The notes under the pieces were generated by a model. It ran no database searches and was not told where the DNA came from. It saw only the letters and a list, made by a program, of their open reading frames with translations. A stretch of DNA of 64,000 nucleotides from Polytrichum commune. Its lineage: Eukaryota > Streptophyta > Polytrichopsida > Polytrichales > Polytrichaceae. The stretch covers positions 15,500,001-15,564,000 of the forward strand of contig OX485803.1 in the NCBI GenBank assembly GCA_950295325.1, read 5' to 3'. This document shows, in pieces, positions 35,947-47,330 of the stretch (position 1 is the first letter of the stretch; each line of letters begins with the position of its first letter). A program made the translations under genes and the position numbers.

Positions 35947-38900
35947 ATGGCGGGCTTGGCATGCGGGAGCAATCTCTTAGTTGGGGTGCCACAATGGGGT
36001 CCCCCTCCTGCCCTAGCATCCTCGCAAGGGCAGCTTGTGATGGGCCACAATGGCATTTGTCTGCGGAATAAGGCTGCTGGCTCTGCCCTGTTGTCCAGGT
36101 GTGTGTGCAAATTCTTTTAATGTGAAGTTGAAGTAATTGGGTAGGTGCTACGAGTCAGAATATTTTCAATTTTTTTTCTTAATCTTGCTACTTATGCAAA
36201 AATCTCACACTAGGTAGCTTCAGTGCCGTGGCTTGTGAGATTGTACATGTGGATTTAAAACTGAAAGTGGTTAACTGGAGGTCCCAACGTTGGCACTGGT
36301 TCATATTGATGCATGTATGCACTTTTTGGTCAAAATTTTCCAGCTTTCTTGCTTCACGTACTTCAGTACAATACTGTTCATAAGTTGAAAACTCCAAAGG
36401 ATTCGAGTGTGCATTATAGACCAGCCCAAAGAAAGCATCATGTGTCAACCAGAACCATCATCTGCTTGTGTGCTGAGGTTAATTTAGGGTTTCTGTAAAG
36501 TGATTTTCTCAATAATCATCGCCTTTCTAAACAAATTTGGGCGGATGCTACATGCTCATCTTACACAGAAAAGTCGATATATGTGTATCATAAATCTTCA
36601 TTTCCCATTGATTATTGGGACAGAGACAACACTCTAATATCCTTTGATCCTCAATTCTTTCTTGAGGGTGACAAGAGTTTTTGAAGGTTGCCTCTCTCAA
36701 TAAATTGGTGGGCAGTAAGGATTTGGATAGTGTTTGGGATTTATGGTTGGGATGAACGTGCGGACCTTGCCCCTAACAAATCCTAGAAAGACGATTATTG
36801 AGAAAATAAATTTTTTGTGACCATAGAATTGAACGTTGGGTTTGTATTGTAGAAATATTTTGGTGAACTGGCACGTCATTGTACAGGAAAGGTCGAGAGC
36901 GCAAGAGTGCCGTGGCTATGGCATTTCCAATGGATGTTGATGCAACAACAGGAGTGCTGCTGGCGACCGGAGCTACTGCCTTGGGCTTTGGAGCCGTACG
37001 CACGTATGTCTACTTCAAAATGCAAGTGGGTATTCTACTCTTCATTTAATGATTGCATTCCAGCTTTGTTTTGTGGAAGAAGAGAAGAGACGAGATTACT
37101 CCAATATTGCCAATGGCAAAAATGATGTTCTTTCTTCATCTTCAAGTTGGTCTAATTCTGTGTGTACTCCCAAAACGGGCATCACAAGAGTAAGAGGGAC
37201 CTCTAAGAATACTGCCTCCCCCTTTCAAAGGTGAACACCTTGAACATGTGCGCAGACAAGCCGGTGTACACCTATCTCCCTCAAGGGCAACCCCCTGGAT
37301 TCCCACATGGTTAGTTGAAAATATTTGGTTTAGCCAGACACCCCCACTATGATTGGATGGACCATGGTGGTGAAGTGCACTGGAAATGAAGTGCTAGGAA
37401 AGTCACCCCCATCCTAGCACTTCTTCGACCTTAGGTGGCTTAACGTCACAGTTCTCATGGGACCTGGGTTAAGGCCTTGGGTTTAACCCACCCCGTTTTG
37501 TGGTGTGTTTCTATGTGTGTCTAAAAACCCATTGCATGAATCATCATATTTGAGCAATATCATGTCCCTCCATGTTTGGGAATGTAGATGATCTTTACCA
37601 TTTGAAAGCTCCTGCCTGTTGTACCCACTCCACCTGCTTCAGTTTAAGGCAATTGCAGCACATGTGGGCAAAGAGCATTAGGCTAGAAAGAACTAGGTTT
37701 TACCAGGGTTTAAGCACTAAACTTGCAGCTGAGGCAAAACGATAGGGTTGGAGGTCTGAATTGGAGTATATGAGAAACATTTTGTGGAACACCAATGAAT
37801 TCTTCCTTTTTTGCAATTGCACAATTTGACATGTATATGAATTAGTTTCTTGACCATGATCTTTAGACAATGTGATTGATTTGAGGGACCGGCTGACTAA
37901 GATTTGGCTTGCAGTATATCATAGCCGCCATGCTTGGACGACATGTTCCACGAGGTGGTGCTCGAGTTATGGATCTGGGTATTCGAGAGGGCCGCAATTT
38001 GTATTATTATCCAAAAGATACGGTGCAAGTTGTCGCAATCACTCCCAAGCCAAATGCCCAACTGCTTGAGAGCCAAGGTTTTTCCAAACCACTTGATCCT
38101 CATTAGGTTTAACAAAGTTGTTTAGTACCTGGGCTCTCATTGTTTTGCACAATCCTAAAAAGTTCTGTGATCCAAGATATGTGACCTTATTGTGGGCACT
38201 TCCAACTCCACGTGCAACTTTGGCCATTGGATCGGATTGGGAATCATCTCACACGGTTAGCAATTGTGAAAAAATGGATATTGTCATTTCAAGTTTAGAA
38301 TTGGAGTTGAGATACAAAAGTTATGAGTCACAGTGAAGATTCTCTTTCTCTTAAAGTGATCACATAGGCCCTCCCGATTGTGTTACCTATTTAATCTAGA
38401 ATGGTGTCTATATTTTGAGCACATAGTCTAATCTCATTGTTACACGTCTTTTTGGTGTCCATTCTTAACTACGCCATAGGGCCGATTAGGTGTCTGATTA
38501 AGGAGTGAGCACATAAGGCCTACATACCTTAGTATCTCTTGTAGGATTATCTGGCGGGCTTAAGCCTTAAGAACACTTTGTAGTGGCTTTAGGTAGTGAG
38601 GGTTCCATTGTCTTGAGCCTACATCTATATGGTAATATGGGTGTCACATGCAACTTGTGTGCAAATAGTTCATGTCTTGCAACATTTTTTAACCACCATG
38701 CATGACTGTAGTAAGAACTAATCGCTGACTTTCATGTGCTACACAGGAATTTGAGCTCTTTTGTGTGTATGTTTGATCAGTTTGCATAATGATTATTGTT
38801 CAAGAAATTGCAGAATACATGTAAATAGCGTAACATTCTTAAGTAGCCTATTCAGGTTCTGATGCAAATGGAATGATTCTTAGATAATCTGGATAACCTA

Positions 38901-40896
38901 AGAATAATTCTGTTGGGGATGCACCTCTTCAATCGATTCTTGGTAGATGAAGAAGGGTTTGTGTCTGAAGCTAGGCAGCAATGAGGTGTCAACTAATGAG
39001 AGCTTGCACTTGACAATGCTCGGCATTCATGCACATACTGAAAAACCTTGTTTAAAAAAAAAAAATTCTTGAAGGTAGAATCAAAAGAGGACATCCTTCC
39101 ACATGCTTAAGAATGCTACGAATCATCTATGGTAATAATTCTCCTGCATATACATAATACTTTTCAAATCTGACGCACATGTTGGAACAGCTGTGAGTGC
39201 AGGTGTACCTATCAAAATTGTGTCAACTGCATCTGCTGTTTCTGGTCTGGGAGCAAACAGCATGGATGCTGTGGTACACTTTATAATTTTCCTCTGGTTT
39301 CAGCTGTCTGTGAGGAAATAAAAAAGCAACTGATGTCACTCCTGTTGAAGCATTCAAATCTGACCATGATTTACTTAAACATGCATCTCAGGTTGGTCAA
39401 GAGTCACCAAATGAAATACTAGCTGATTGTTGTGACTCTGGATTTCAAAGAGGATGAATGGCCTGGATTTTGATCATATCTTAATAATTTCATCATGTTA
39501 GTCTTCTCCAAGCTCACAGTTTTCTAAATTGTTTTGCAGGTCAGTGTTTATGGGATGGCAGATATGACAGACGAGCAAGTGGCATCTGCTTTGCGTGAAG
39601 CTGTTCGAGTGCTGAAGCCTGGCAAGGTCTTCTACTTCCACACAATCTCAGCAGCCATGAAAGAGAGATTTAATTTATGATATGCCATTTGTTTACATGT
39701 GATAGCCCATCTGCTTTTTAGGATTGTCACCATGTAAAAATATCCTTCCTTCTGTTAGGCTAGATACTTGGGGAAGCAAGCAGTACGTGGATTCCAGTGC
39801 TCACTTGCTGTCTTAATTGTAGGGCTGATAACCTTGGGGGGACAGACAGAGACTCACTCTGCTCACTAGAAATTTAGGTGTGACAAAGATAGAGTCCTAT
39901 TTAATGTTTCAAAGTAAAAATTATAAAAGTTTCAGAAATAATTAGCATATTGGAATTTATATAATGAGAATATGTAGTATATAATATTCCAAGAATATTA
40001 GTCAATTATATGGAACATCCCATGAATATGAGCATTACTTCATAGCCACCCTAAAAATACCCCTTTTCCTTAGGGAGTGACCCCCCCCCCCCCCCTCCCC
40101 CTTCATAAGTCCAGATATTGTTATGTCTCCTTTGCATGTGTTTGATTCCCAAGTTTGTTACTTGCCCTGCAGCCTTTTATATATGTTGAGAACATTGGAG
40201 CAGATGGAGGGTTGATACGAGCCGCCCAAGAACTGGTAGAAAATATAGGCCGGTTAACTGGAGGAAAATCAAGGGTCACAAGAGACATCCTGCCATTAAT
40301 TCAGGTGCCTGTTCTCCTTTTGAAACTTTAACCTTTAGGATGAGGATAGAGTGTTAAACCATAGTCTATTGAGAAATCTGTAGAGCTTGAGGAGTATATA
40401 TGGAGACTGGTGTTTTTTTGAAAATAAAATAATTCTTGTAGATATTCTTTTTTAATAAATAAGAGGTGGGAAATTAATCTGTCAATAATCTCAAGAATCG
40501 TATTGGCAAGTGGTCCAGTTGTAATTAGGTTCACCAATTCAGGAACTCCACTGTTGGGGGATTGTTGGACTGGTCGGCAAGCTGGATTTGGTAATAAGAT
40601 TTGACATTTTTTTGGTCTTAAGAATGTGAACTTATCCTCATAACACAATATGAACACAACATCAGCAATTGAAGTGGTATTACCTTGCACTTACTGCTAA
40701 CTGAATAAAAAGTTACGATCTGTCTCTCAATGTGTGGCAGGGTACAGAAGGTCTAGAGGACTTTCAGTATGAAACAATATTAGGATTTCAAGATCCACAC
40801 CTGGTGGGCATAGCTACCAAGAGGCCGACAATTACCACCACTTCAAGTGTCAGCAAGGACAAGGTGCCCAAAAAGAGCAAAAAAAGCAGACCTTAA
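35947..40896 (+). CDS. Class I SAM-dependent methyltransferase, METTL7/UbiE-like, probably plastid-targeted
   Basis: Seven exons join in phase: 35947-36098, 36887-37025, 37915-38077, 39203-39273, 39540-39626, 40173-40304 and 40741-40896, giving 299 residues. The first 50-65 residues are rich in Ala, Ser, Gly and Arg and poor in acid residues, like a chloroplast transit peptide. A hydrophobic stretch (TTGVLLATGATALGFGAV) follows. The fold signature is ARVMDLGIREGRN (motif I, usually DLGCGTGxN), VVAITPKPN (end of strand 2), SMDAVVSVYG (strand 4) and EAVRVLKPGKPFIYVEN (post-motif). METTL7 and UbiE relatives methylate small thiols or quinone-like substrates; the substrate here is unknown. Motif I is unusual: the CGTG glycine loop reads IREG. 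The C-terminus is a Lys/Ser tail. Intron 3 contains a dispersed repeat. Confidence 0.88.
38147..38475 (+). repeat. Dispersed repeat in the methyltransferase intron 3
   Basis: Phrases 'gtgaccttattgtgggcact', 'gaattggagttgagataca', 'agtgaagattct' and 'tattttgagcacatagtcta' recur in reverse orientation at 54842-55010, again more diverged at 55240-55390, and as a short piece at 50236-50290 ('gtggccttatcatgggcaat'). It is an interspersed family present at least four times in the window. Class unknown; no coding potential seen. Confidence 0.65.
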
Positions 40897-41207
40897 CTTC
40901 CCAAGACTAAGTTATCAAGTTCTGTTTTGTGTACTGCTGCTGTTTGGTTTGTCCTACAGGACAAGAAGTTGCTTCCAATTTTGGTCACAGGTTGTAATAT
41001 ATTCCACCGAGGGAAGAGGTAAATATGATAGATGGCGGTGCTAATGGAAATTGTAGTCTTGGATATCCAGATTGTTTTGGGCTGGAGAATAGTGTACTTT
41101 ATTGAGAACAAATGATGCCAAAAAATATTACTTCATGAGAAAGCAAACCTTTATTGGTGAAAAGATTGTATGACCCAAGCTGCAGCATGGTTTTAGGTGT
41201 GCAGATA
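40897..41207. other. 3' flank of the methyltransferase gene
   Basis: Presumed 3' UTR and downstream flank. No AATAAA-type signal is distinctive, and the flank runs into a pogo-like element at 41208. Confidence 0.4.
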
Positions 41208-42010
41208 CAGTCCTACCTCTTTAATATGACACGTTTGGGAAACAAGAGAACCATCGTATAAAATTAATCGAGGTGTCACATATCCAATAATATGACAAAT
41301 TGGACCGCTTTGTCATAATAACGAGGTACTTCATGAATACATACATTAGATATTTTGTCATGCATATCAAATGTCTTTACAAATATGCATATTTCTCTCA
41401 CAAAATCATGTGGACTTGAAGAAGGTATGAATAGTCATTGATGTTGCCACTTCAAATTAGCAACATATATCTCATTGAGCTTCTCCAATATGGCTTGCAA
41501 TTTCATTACGTTTGTAAGAGTAAACTCTAAATGGGTTGTTCATAAAAAATGTAGCTAACAATTGAGCATAATGTTGAGTGTCTACTAGCGTCATAATAGG
41601 TGAAGGTCTTCATCAACATTCAAAGAGTCCAAGGGCTTTGCATTAAGGTCAAAATTAGGTGGCTTTATTTTATGTCCCAAGGCCGTATCAACTAGCTGTG
41701 ACATGCAATATTCAACTTCAATGAACCTAATGCGTCTTAACATGCTTTAACATCATTAAAATATCTTTTAGGCACATTTCATATGTGAAAGTTACATGAA
41801 TTTAATATTAACTATGTACTTATACATGAGTGGAACCTATCATATATGTATTTATTATCTCTATAACATGACATTTTGGGAGTCTAGGAGTGTCATATTA
41901 ACAATGTCACAGTTGTATTGCAGAGGTAGATTATATCTAGAAAGTTTGGTTTTGTGTCACTATATCGAGGTTGTCATATTATCAAGTGTCCTGTTTAAGA
42001 GGTAGGACTG
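41208..42010. mobile_element. pogo/Tc1-mariner-like non-autonomous element with TA duplications
   Basis: Left end 'cagtcctacctctttaatat'. The right end read on the other strand is 'cagtcctacctcttaaacag'. TA dinucleotides flank both sides (41206-41207 and 42011-42012). CAGT...CCTC termini plus a TA duplication match the plant Emigrant/Lemi group of pogo-like elements. At 803 bp it lacks a transposase; short frames inside are not transposase-like. The two termini are about 80% alike over the first 25 bp, and subterminal 'aatatgaca' motifs recur. Confidence 0.8.
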
Positions 42011-42012
42011 TA

Positions 42013-42706
42013 ATCATCCAGACAATTTTAGAAATTATAGACATAAATTTAGAAACGTGTGTAAACATCGATGAACTTGGAATTGTTCTTGAACTTTTGC
42101 ATGTGTGCATTATATATCTTAGAAGCATAATTTTCAGGTCCATTTTAACACTAATCGACGCTTACGTTGCATGTTCTTTTCAATATTTGAAAGGGAATAG
42201 TTGGGACTTGTGTTCTATTTAGAATCTTGTGAGTGAGTGAACACTGAACAGTGGCTAAATACAACACAATTTTTTTGTGTGACAGGCAATTTTGATGTAG
42301 CAAGTGTCAGAAAGCTGTCCATTTTCAATAGATAGCATATCCCCTCCACAGATCTAAGACTCTGTCTTCACTCAGACTTAACTTAAAATGAACCCATATA
42401 TAGGACATGAGTCACAATCAACCATTTCCTTCCTTGGCTTGCATTCAAGGCAAAGAAATCATGTCATGTGATAGCTCCAGTCTTGTCTCATAAAACGTGT
42501 TGTACTACATCAAAGATCGTCTTTCTAATTCCATATAATATAATTTTTTGACTCATGGCGCACGAGGAAGAGGAAATTATTGAATACGAGCGTTGCATGC
42601 CCTTGAACCCAAACCAATATTAATCATGCTTGACAACCAAGTAACTTAGCTAACCACAAGGTGTCCTTATCTAACCTTCTTTAACAATTTGCAAAGTAGG
42701 CAACTT
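42013..42706. other. Inter-element gap, nothing recognised
   Basis: AT-rich DNA between the pogo-like element and the Tourist-like cluster. No gene or element end was identified. Confidence 0.4.
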
Positions 42707-43106
42707 AGGGTGAGTTTCCATTTAAGTTGCTCGCCCACTAGATTCTAGAAAAGAGTGGGTCGGAGGTGTTCGCATGTAGTTAAGCAGAAGCTGCCACCCA
42801 ACCACATTCTTGTGGTCCCCTAGAATGTGGAGGGCCATGAATGCGGACCACTAGACTTTCATGTGCCCACTAAAAGAATCTTTAACTTACAAGTTCCGGT
42901 CACTGAAGGATTGAAGACCTAGTTTTAAAAGATGGAGGAGATTTTAACACAGAGGAGGAGTTTAGTAGGTGGGCCCAGATTTGAGAAGTTGGGAGTAGCT
43001 AGTTGGCACATATAAACCTTATCCCACTGGATTCCCTCTACATGTGGGCGGGTTTGTCCTAATTCACACTAGAATGTGGTGGACAAGCGGCCTACATAGA
43101 AACTCA
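42707..43106 (+). mobile_element. Tourist-like (PIF/Harbinger) MITE, copy A
   Basis: Preceded by TTA, it begins 'gggtgagtttccatttaagt' and ends '...ctacatagaaactcac' followed by TTA. The terminal inverted repeats carry 'gggtgagtttccat'; the right end has lost two C. The interior carries conserved blocks 'cgcatgtagttaagca' and 'aaccacattct'. About 400 bp and non-coding. Copy B starts immediately after the shared TTA. Confidence 0.8.
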
Positions 43107-43109
43107 CTT

Positions 43110-43317
43110 AGGGTGAGTTTCCATGTAGGCCTCTAGCCCACTAGATTCTAGATATTAGTAGGTGGGAGGTGTTCGCATGTAGTTAAGCACAAGCCGCCAT
43201 CCAACCACATTCTGGCAGTCTGCTAGAATGTGCAGGGCCGTAGACATGGGCTGCTGGACTTCCATGAGTTCACTAAAGAATCTTTAACATACAAGGCCGG
43301 TCCACCGAAGGATTAAG
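43110..43317 (+). mobile_element. Tourist-like MITE, copy B (left half only)
   Basis: Begins 'gggtgagtttccatgtaggc' right after the TTA ending copy A, and follows copy A through 'caccgaaggattaa'. It then stops abruptly where copy C begins, and its right half is not found downstream. It is a truncated copy in the same orientation as A. Confidence 0.75.
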
Positions 43318-43746
43318 GGTGTGTTTCCATGAGGCCGCTTGCCCATCATATTCTAGTGTGAATGAGGACAAACCTACCCAAATCTAGAGGAAATTTGGTG
43401 GGGTAGGGTTCGTATGTGCCAATTACCCACTCCCTTCTTCTCAAAATCTAGGCCCACCTACTAACCTCCTCCCCCCCCCCCAATTACCATGAATGAAGTT
43501 CTAGACCTACATTGATTCTCTTAAGTCTTCAATTGATCTTAATCCTTCAGTGACCGGAACTTATAGGTTAAAGATTCTTTAGTGAACACATGGAAGTCTA
43601 GTGGCTTGTGTCCACGGCCCTCCACATTCTAGCGGATCACTAGAATGTGGTTGGCAGGTGGCTTGTGCTTAACTACATGCGAACACCTCCAATCCACTAT
43701 TATTTAGAATCCAGTGGACAAGCGGCCTCCATGGAAACTCACCCTT
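43318..43746 (-). mobile_element. Tourist-like MITE, copy C (complete, inverted)
   Basis: Begins 'gggtgtgtttccatgaggcc' and ends 'ggcctccatggaaactcaccc' followed by TTA; TAA stands on the left side. It matches copy A in reverse orientation, for example 'tccttcagtgaccggaactt' and 'aactacatgcgaacacctcc'. About 429 bp, with an 11-C run at 43471-43481. A and C together form an inverted pair around the truncated copy B. Confidence 0.8.
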
Positions 43747-43805
43747 AGTATGATCTAATTCCGATATTAGCAAAGCCCCCTACCACTAAGTAGTGTGTTC
43801 TCCCG

Positions 43806-44030
43806 CGTAGTGCTTGGGAAGTTTTTGGGCATAGTCAGTCAAGATCCTAGTGATTCTAAATGCAACTGGTTACATGTTGACATCTTCCGGTTTTGCTTCA
43901 ATTCATTTGAGGTATATTCTTCTATAGATTCCTCTAAAATGATCGGTAATTCTCCGGAAGTCTTTAACTTCAACCGGTTATTTCTCAAACTCAACCGGTT
44001 CATCTGTAACTAACCGCCGGTTCTTCCCGG
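43806..44030 (+). repeat. Dispersed CAACCGG repeat, copy 2
   Basis: Same-orientation relative of 34556-34770, with 'gtttttgggcatagtcagtc', 'tggttacatgttgacatctt', 'tcctctaaaatgatcggtaa' and 'actcaaccggttcatctgta'. This copy lies just right of the Tourist-like cluster. Confidence 0.65.
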
Positions 44031-44820
44031 ACATAGCTCCCGAGTATCGGCCAAAAATGCCAAGCTGGACTTAGAGTTTAAAGCAATCACGATTACATGA
44101 CATTAACTAAAGAGGAAGGTTGGGACATGTGTTGTGCGTTGGGGCTTAAATTATCAAAGTGGAAGGTGGTTGGCAAGCCCCATGTCACACAATACTTAGA
44201 TGCCCACTTCTACTTATTTTCATTTTGCGTGGGGTCACCTCTTTGCAATTGAGTGTAGCATTCATGTTAGTATTTGTCTACTTTGTTTTATGCATATGTT
44301 TGTTATGTGGGGTTTGGGAAGAAAAAAAAAACATTTTAATATGCTTGTGTATACTTGTCTACAAATGAATAAAGTAACTTTTGTATATAGGAACATGATG
44401 GGAAGTAGTTGTTATGTTGATTGAACTCCCAATGCTCCCTTGCATATTTCTATCAATGTCTCTATGGCTCAACATAAGGAGGAACATTAGGAACAAAACA
44501 TGACATTGTATAGGGAACAACGACATAAGCATAATGCCCATATTATGCTGAGGAATCTTATGAAGTAATAAGTACGACGCTCGACCGGTTAGATAGTATC
44601 CCAACAATTTAGGCTCCTATTTCTGTTGCCGGAAATGACTTCAGATGATTACAAATTGAGGCCACAGATGCTGTGACGAGGTGTGATTTTACTCTGTGAA
44701 GAGACAGTTGCTGATATTTGCAAGGATTTTATGACCAAATCATGTACTATTAGATTTGAAACACGACAGGCAAAATGTCCAATCACTTTGATAATATGCT
44801 TCTAACTTAGCAAGACACAC
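44031..44820. other. Inter-element gap, nothing recognised
   Basis: Short hydrophobic frames near 44159-44424 overlap in two phases and look like chance AT-rich frames. No element boundary was found. Confidence 0.35.
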
Positions 44821-44823
44821 TAA

Positions 44824-45344
44824 GGGCCAAGTTCCATGTGCCGGTCCCGGTCCGTTTTTTTCAAAATAAATGGGTGGGCCGGTGAAAAGAGGGTGGTGCC
44901 ATGTGCCCATCCTTCTCACCCAAGGACCGGTGCCCCCCATGGATGGGTGTCCCACATTTTGTGTTGTGTAAGAACGGGTGCCAAAGGACCGGCGGTCCTA
45001 ATGGTAATGAGAAGGACATGTGCCGGTTAGAAAGCTCCGGTGACCGGATCGTCCGGTCACCTAGGGTACACCCTTGGATACTAAAGGCCACTTTGTTCTT
45101 CTAATCCCTTCTTTTGAGGAGTACTCCTAGGGAACATGTATTTTATGATGTTTTTAGAATCTAGGTGACCTTCATAAAGTGTCATGTCTTATCACTCACC
45201 AAATTTAGTTAGAAAGTAGGAAATAAAAAAAAACCGGCACCCCACATAGAAGTACCCCTCCATAAAATGGGTGACATCACCCATTTTTTGGATGATGTCA
45301 CCCATTTAAAAAACGGACCGGGACCGGCACATGAAACTTGGCCC
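44824..45344. mobile_element. Intact 521-bp Harbinger-like MITE with TAA target duplications
   Basis: The terminal inverted repeats are about 37 bp with a single mismatch: the left starts 'gggccaagttccatgtgccg', and the right read in reverse starts 'gggccaagtttcatgtgccg'. Both continue 'gtcccggtccgttttt'. A perfect TAA flanks both ends (44821-44823 and 45345-45347). Terminus and duplication fit PIF/Harbinger. A 'gatgtcacccattt' motif is tandemly doubled near the right end (45272-45307). The near-identical ends and clean duplication suggest recent insertion. It has no transposase, so mobility would depend on an enzyme encoded elsewhere. Confidence 0.9.
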
Positions 45345-45347
45345 TAA

Positions 45348-46072
45348 TGCCCCCTCCCCACTTGACATTAGCTAAGCCTAAAAGTGGGTTCTTAAAAATG
45401 AGCGTTCACACCATCGACATTATCTAGCGTCGAGCCTAGTTGGCAAATGATGTGGCATGGCTTAAAAGTGGAGGTTTTAAGCTAAAACTACTGACCCTCC
45501 CATCAGTACCTAGCCATGAGGCAGGAATGTAGGACCTCTAAAAATGTTGCCTCCCGCTCTTGTGATTGGTGGCTTCTAGTCTTAGCTATGAGGGCACGAG
45601 GAGCTCCATTAACAAAAACTAATGGTAAGTATTAAGGCACTTGGGGATGGGACAAAAACTATCCAACATTCATTGGTTGGTAGATAAAGCAATGAACATG
45701 TGTGAAAGCTACTTAACTAAAACCTACTTGGAAATCTCCAGAGCAAGTTCTTGTAGGTGCATTGGGATAGCTGGACGTGTCCGCTATAACCGAGGGAGCT
45801 TTACCCGGGTTTTAGGGAAGTCTTTGGTTATTTGCTTATTATGTCAAGTGGGGAGGGGGCATCAGTCTGCTATTCTATCTGAGGAATGTATATACTTGTA
45901 CATGGACACTAATAAGTTAACTGGACCTCCGTCGATTATCAAACACACTTGTTTTCAATGAGCCTTGGCCTTAACCCTTCAATGTTTGAGGGGTTATGCA
46001 ATTTCTTAAAAGCGTACGAAAATTCCGTTTGAAGGGTATCTTGAGAAGTTTCACGAAAGGTGAGTTGTGAGG
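45348..46072. other. Inter-element gap, nothing recognised
   Basis: A plus-strand frame at 45641-45961 is open for 106 codons but has no recognisable domain or neighbouring exons. I see nothing else. Confidence 0.35.
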
Positions 46073-46440
46073 AACTACACTGATTATCTCATTTAAGTGC
46101 GTGTGGCACTAATTCTTGAATCACGCACTAATCTCAAAATTAGTGAGGGCTGGAATTTTTTTATTGAGTGATATTGAATTCATGGTTACATGCTCGTTTA
46201 CTGTACATTTCAAGAGAATTAGTGCATGTTTTGAGGTGTTTGTAGAGGTTGCTTTTTCCTTTTCAGTTAGCGTCACTCGCTCCCGAGACATCTCCTAACA
46301 CTAAGAAATTGAAGAGAGCTCGCATAGAGAGTTTCCGACACTTTGACACTTTGGGCTCCCGAAACCCTAGATCTTATGGTGACACTAATTTCATAGTGTA
46401 AAGAAAGCTAGTATCAACTTGACTAATTTCCCAACGATAT
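46073..46440 (+). mobile_element. MITE of the ACTACACTGATTAT family, copy 3
   Basis: Starts 'aactacactgattatctcat' and shares 'aattagtgagggctgg', 'catttcaagagaattagtg', 'aggtgtttgtagag' and 'ctagatcttatggtgacact' with the copy at 15063-15442, in the same orientation. Its right end is 'ctaatttcccaacg'. More diverged than the other two. Confidence 0.6.
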
Positions 46441-46939
46441 ATTACACAACTCGAAAATTTTAAAATTACAGTCACAAAACAAAAAAAAGAAAAATATGTA
46501 GTTGTTTAGCGACTGCATATTAGGCTTGTCAAAAGAACCGTAACTGATTCCAGCTGTGGTTTTTTTGAGCTACGGTTTTCTACTAGTACAAATAATGCAA
46601 ACAAGTAAAAGAGTACAAGATTACGGTTTATCTTTTGTGAACAATATCAACATAATATAATATTCACTTATTACATAATGCATCCGAGAATAAATGACGT
46701 AACTTCACTCAAAAATAATAGTATTGAATACATGTGCCATTAAACTAAAAAGAAGTGGGCCGACAATATAGAGAATTTGATTATGAACATTAGGGTCTGC
46801 CATATCTCGCCTGTTGTATTCACCCGGAAACAAAATAAACCCAAGTAAAAGTTTAGAATTGGAGAAGAGTGCCTAAATTTTTCAAGAATTGAAACATCGG
46901 CAAAAAAAATTTAAAACAAAAAAACAGAATAAAACCACA

Positions 46940-47330
46940 TTGAGTATTGTAATTCTTGCCGCTTAGTACTTAATGCCATTGTATGAGGTATTGTAGTTAC
47001 ACTCTTGTTAATAGTTGTATGAGTAATATCATCCCAACTTACTTGTAGTTCATTGAAAGGGCAAGTACTTAAATAGAGTTAGGGTTTTCATGTATCCATG
47101 CAATTCCATGATGAATTTGAGTCATGGACAATTGAAGTTCAGATGGAATATGACTTCTCAATTGACACTACTTGCACGACTAGAATCTAGTAACAAAACA
47201 CAATTTTTTTAGAAATGACAAATAATGTGAGGTTCACATTCAATGTTGGTGTCACTACAAGAGTGGTTTACAGTTGGCAATGTACAAGAAAGATGAAATG
47301 GTTACACTAAATAAAATATTTAGTGTATCA
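46940..47330. mobile_element. Diverged arm of the CACTACACTAAAT hairpin family
   Basis: Right-arm order: 'accacattgagtattgtaat', 'atcatcccaacttactt', 'gacaaataatgtgaggttca', 'cattcaatgttggtgtcac' and '...aaaatatttagtgta'. This matches 35321-35712 with many changes. It is an old, isolated arm. Confidence 0.6.

Noticed and set aside
45641-45961. 106-codon plus-strand open frame
   Set aside because: No domain and no neighbouring exons; lies between MITEs.
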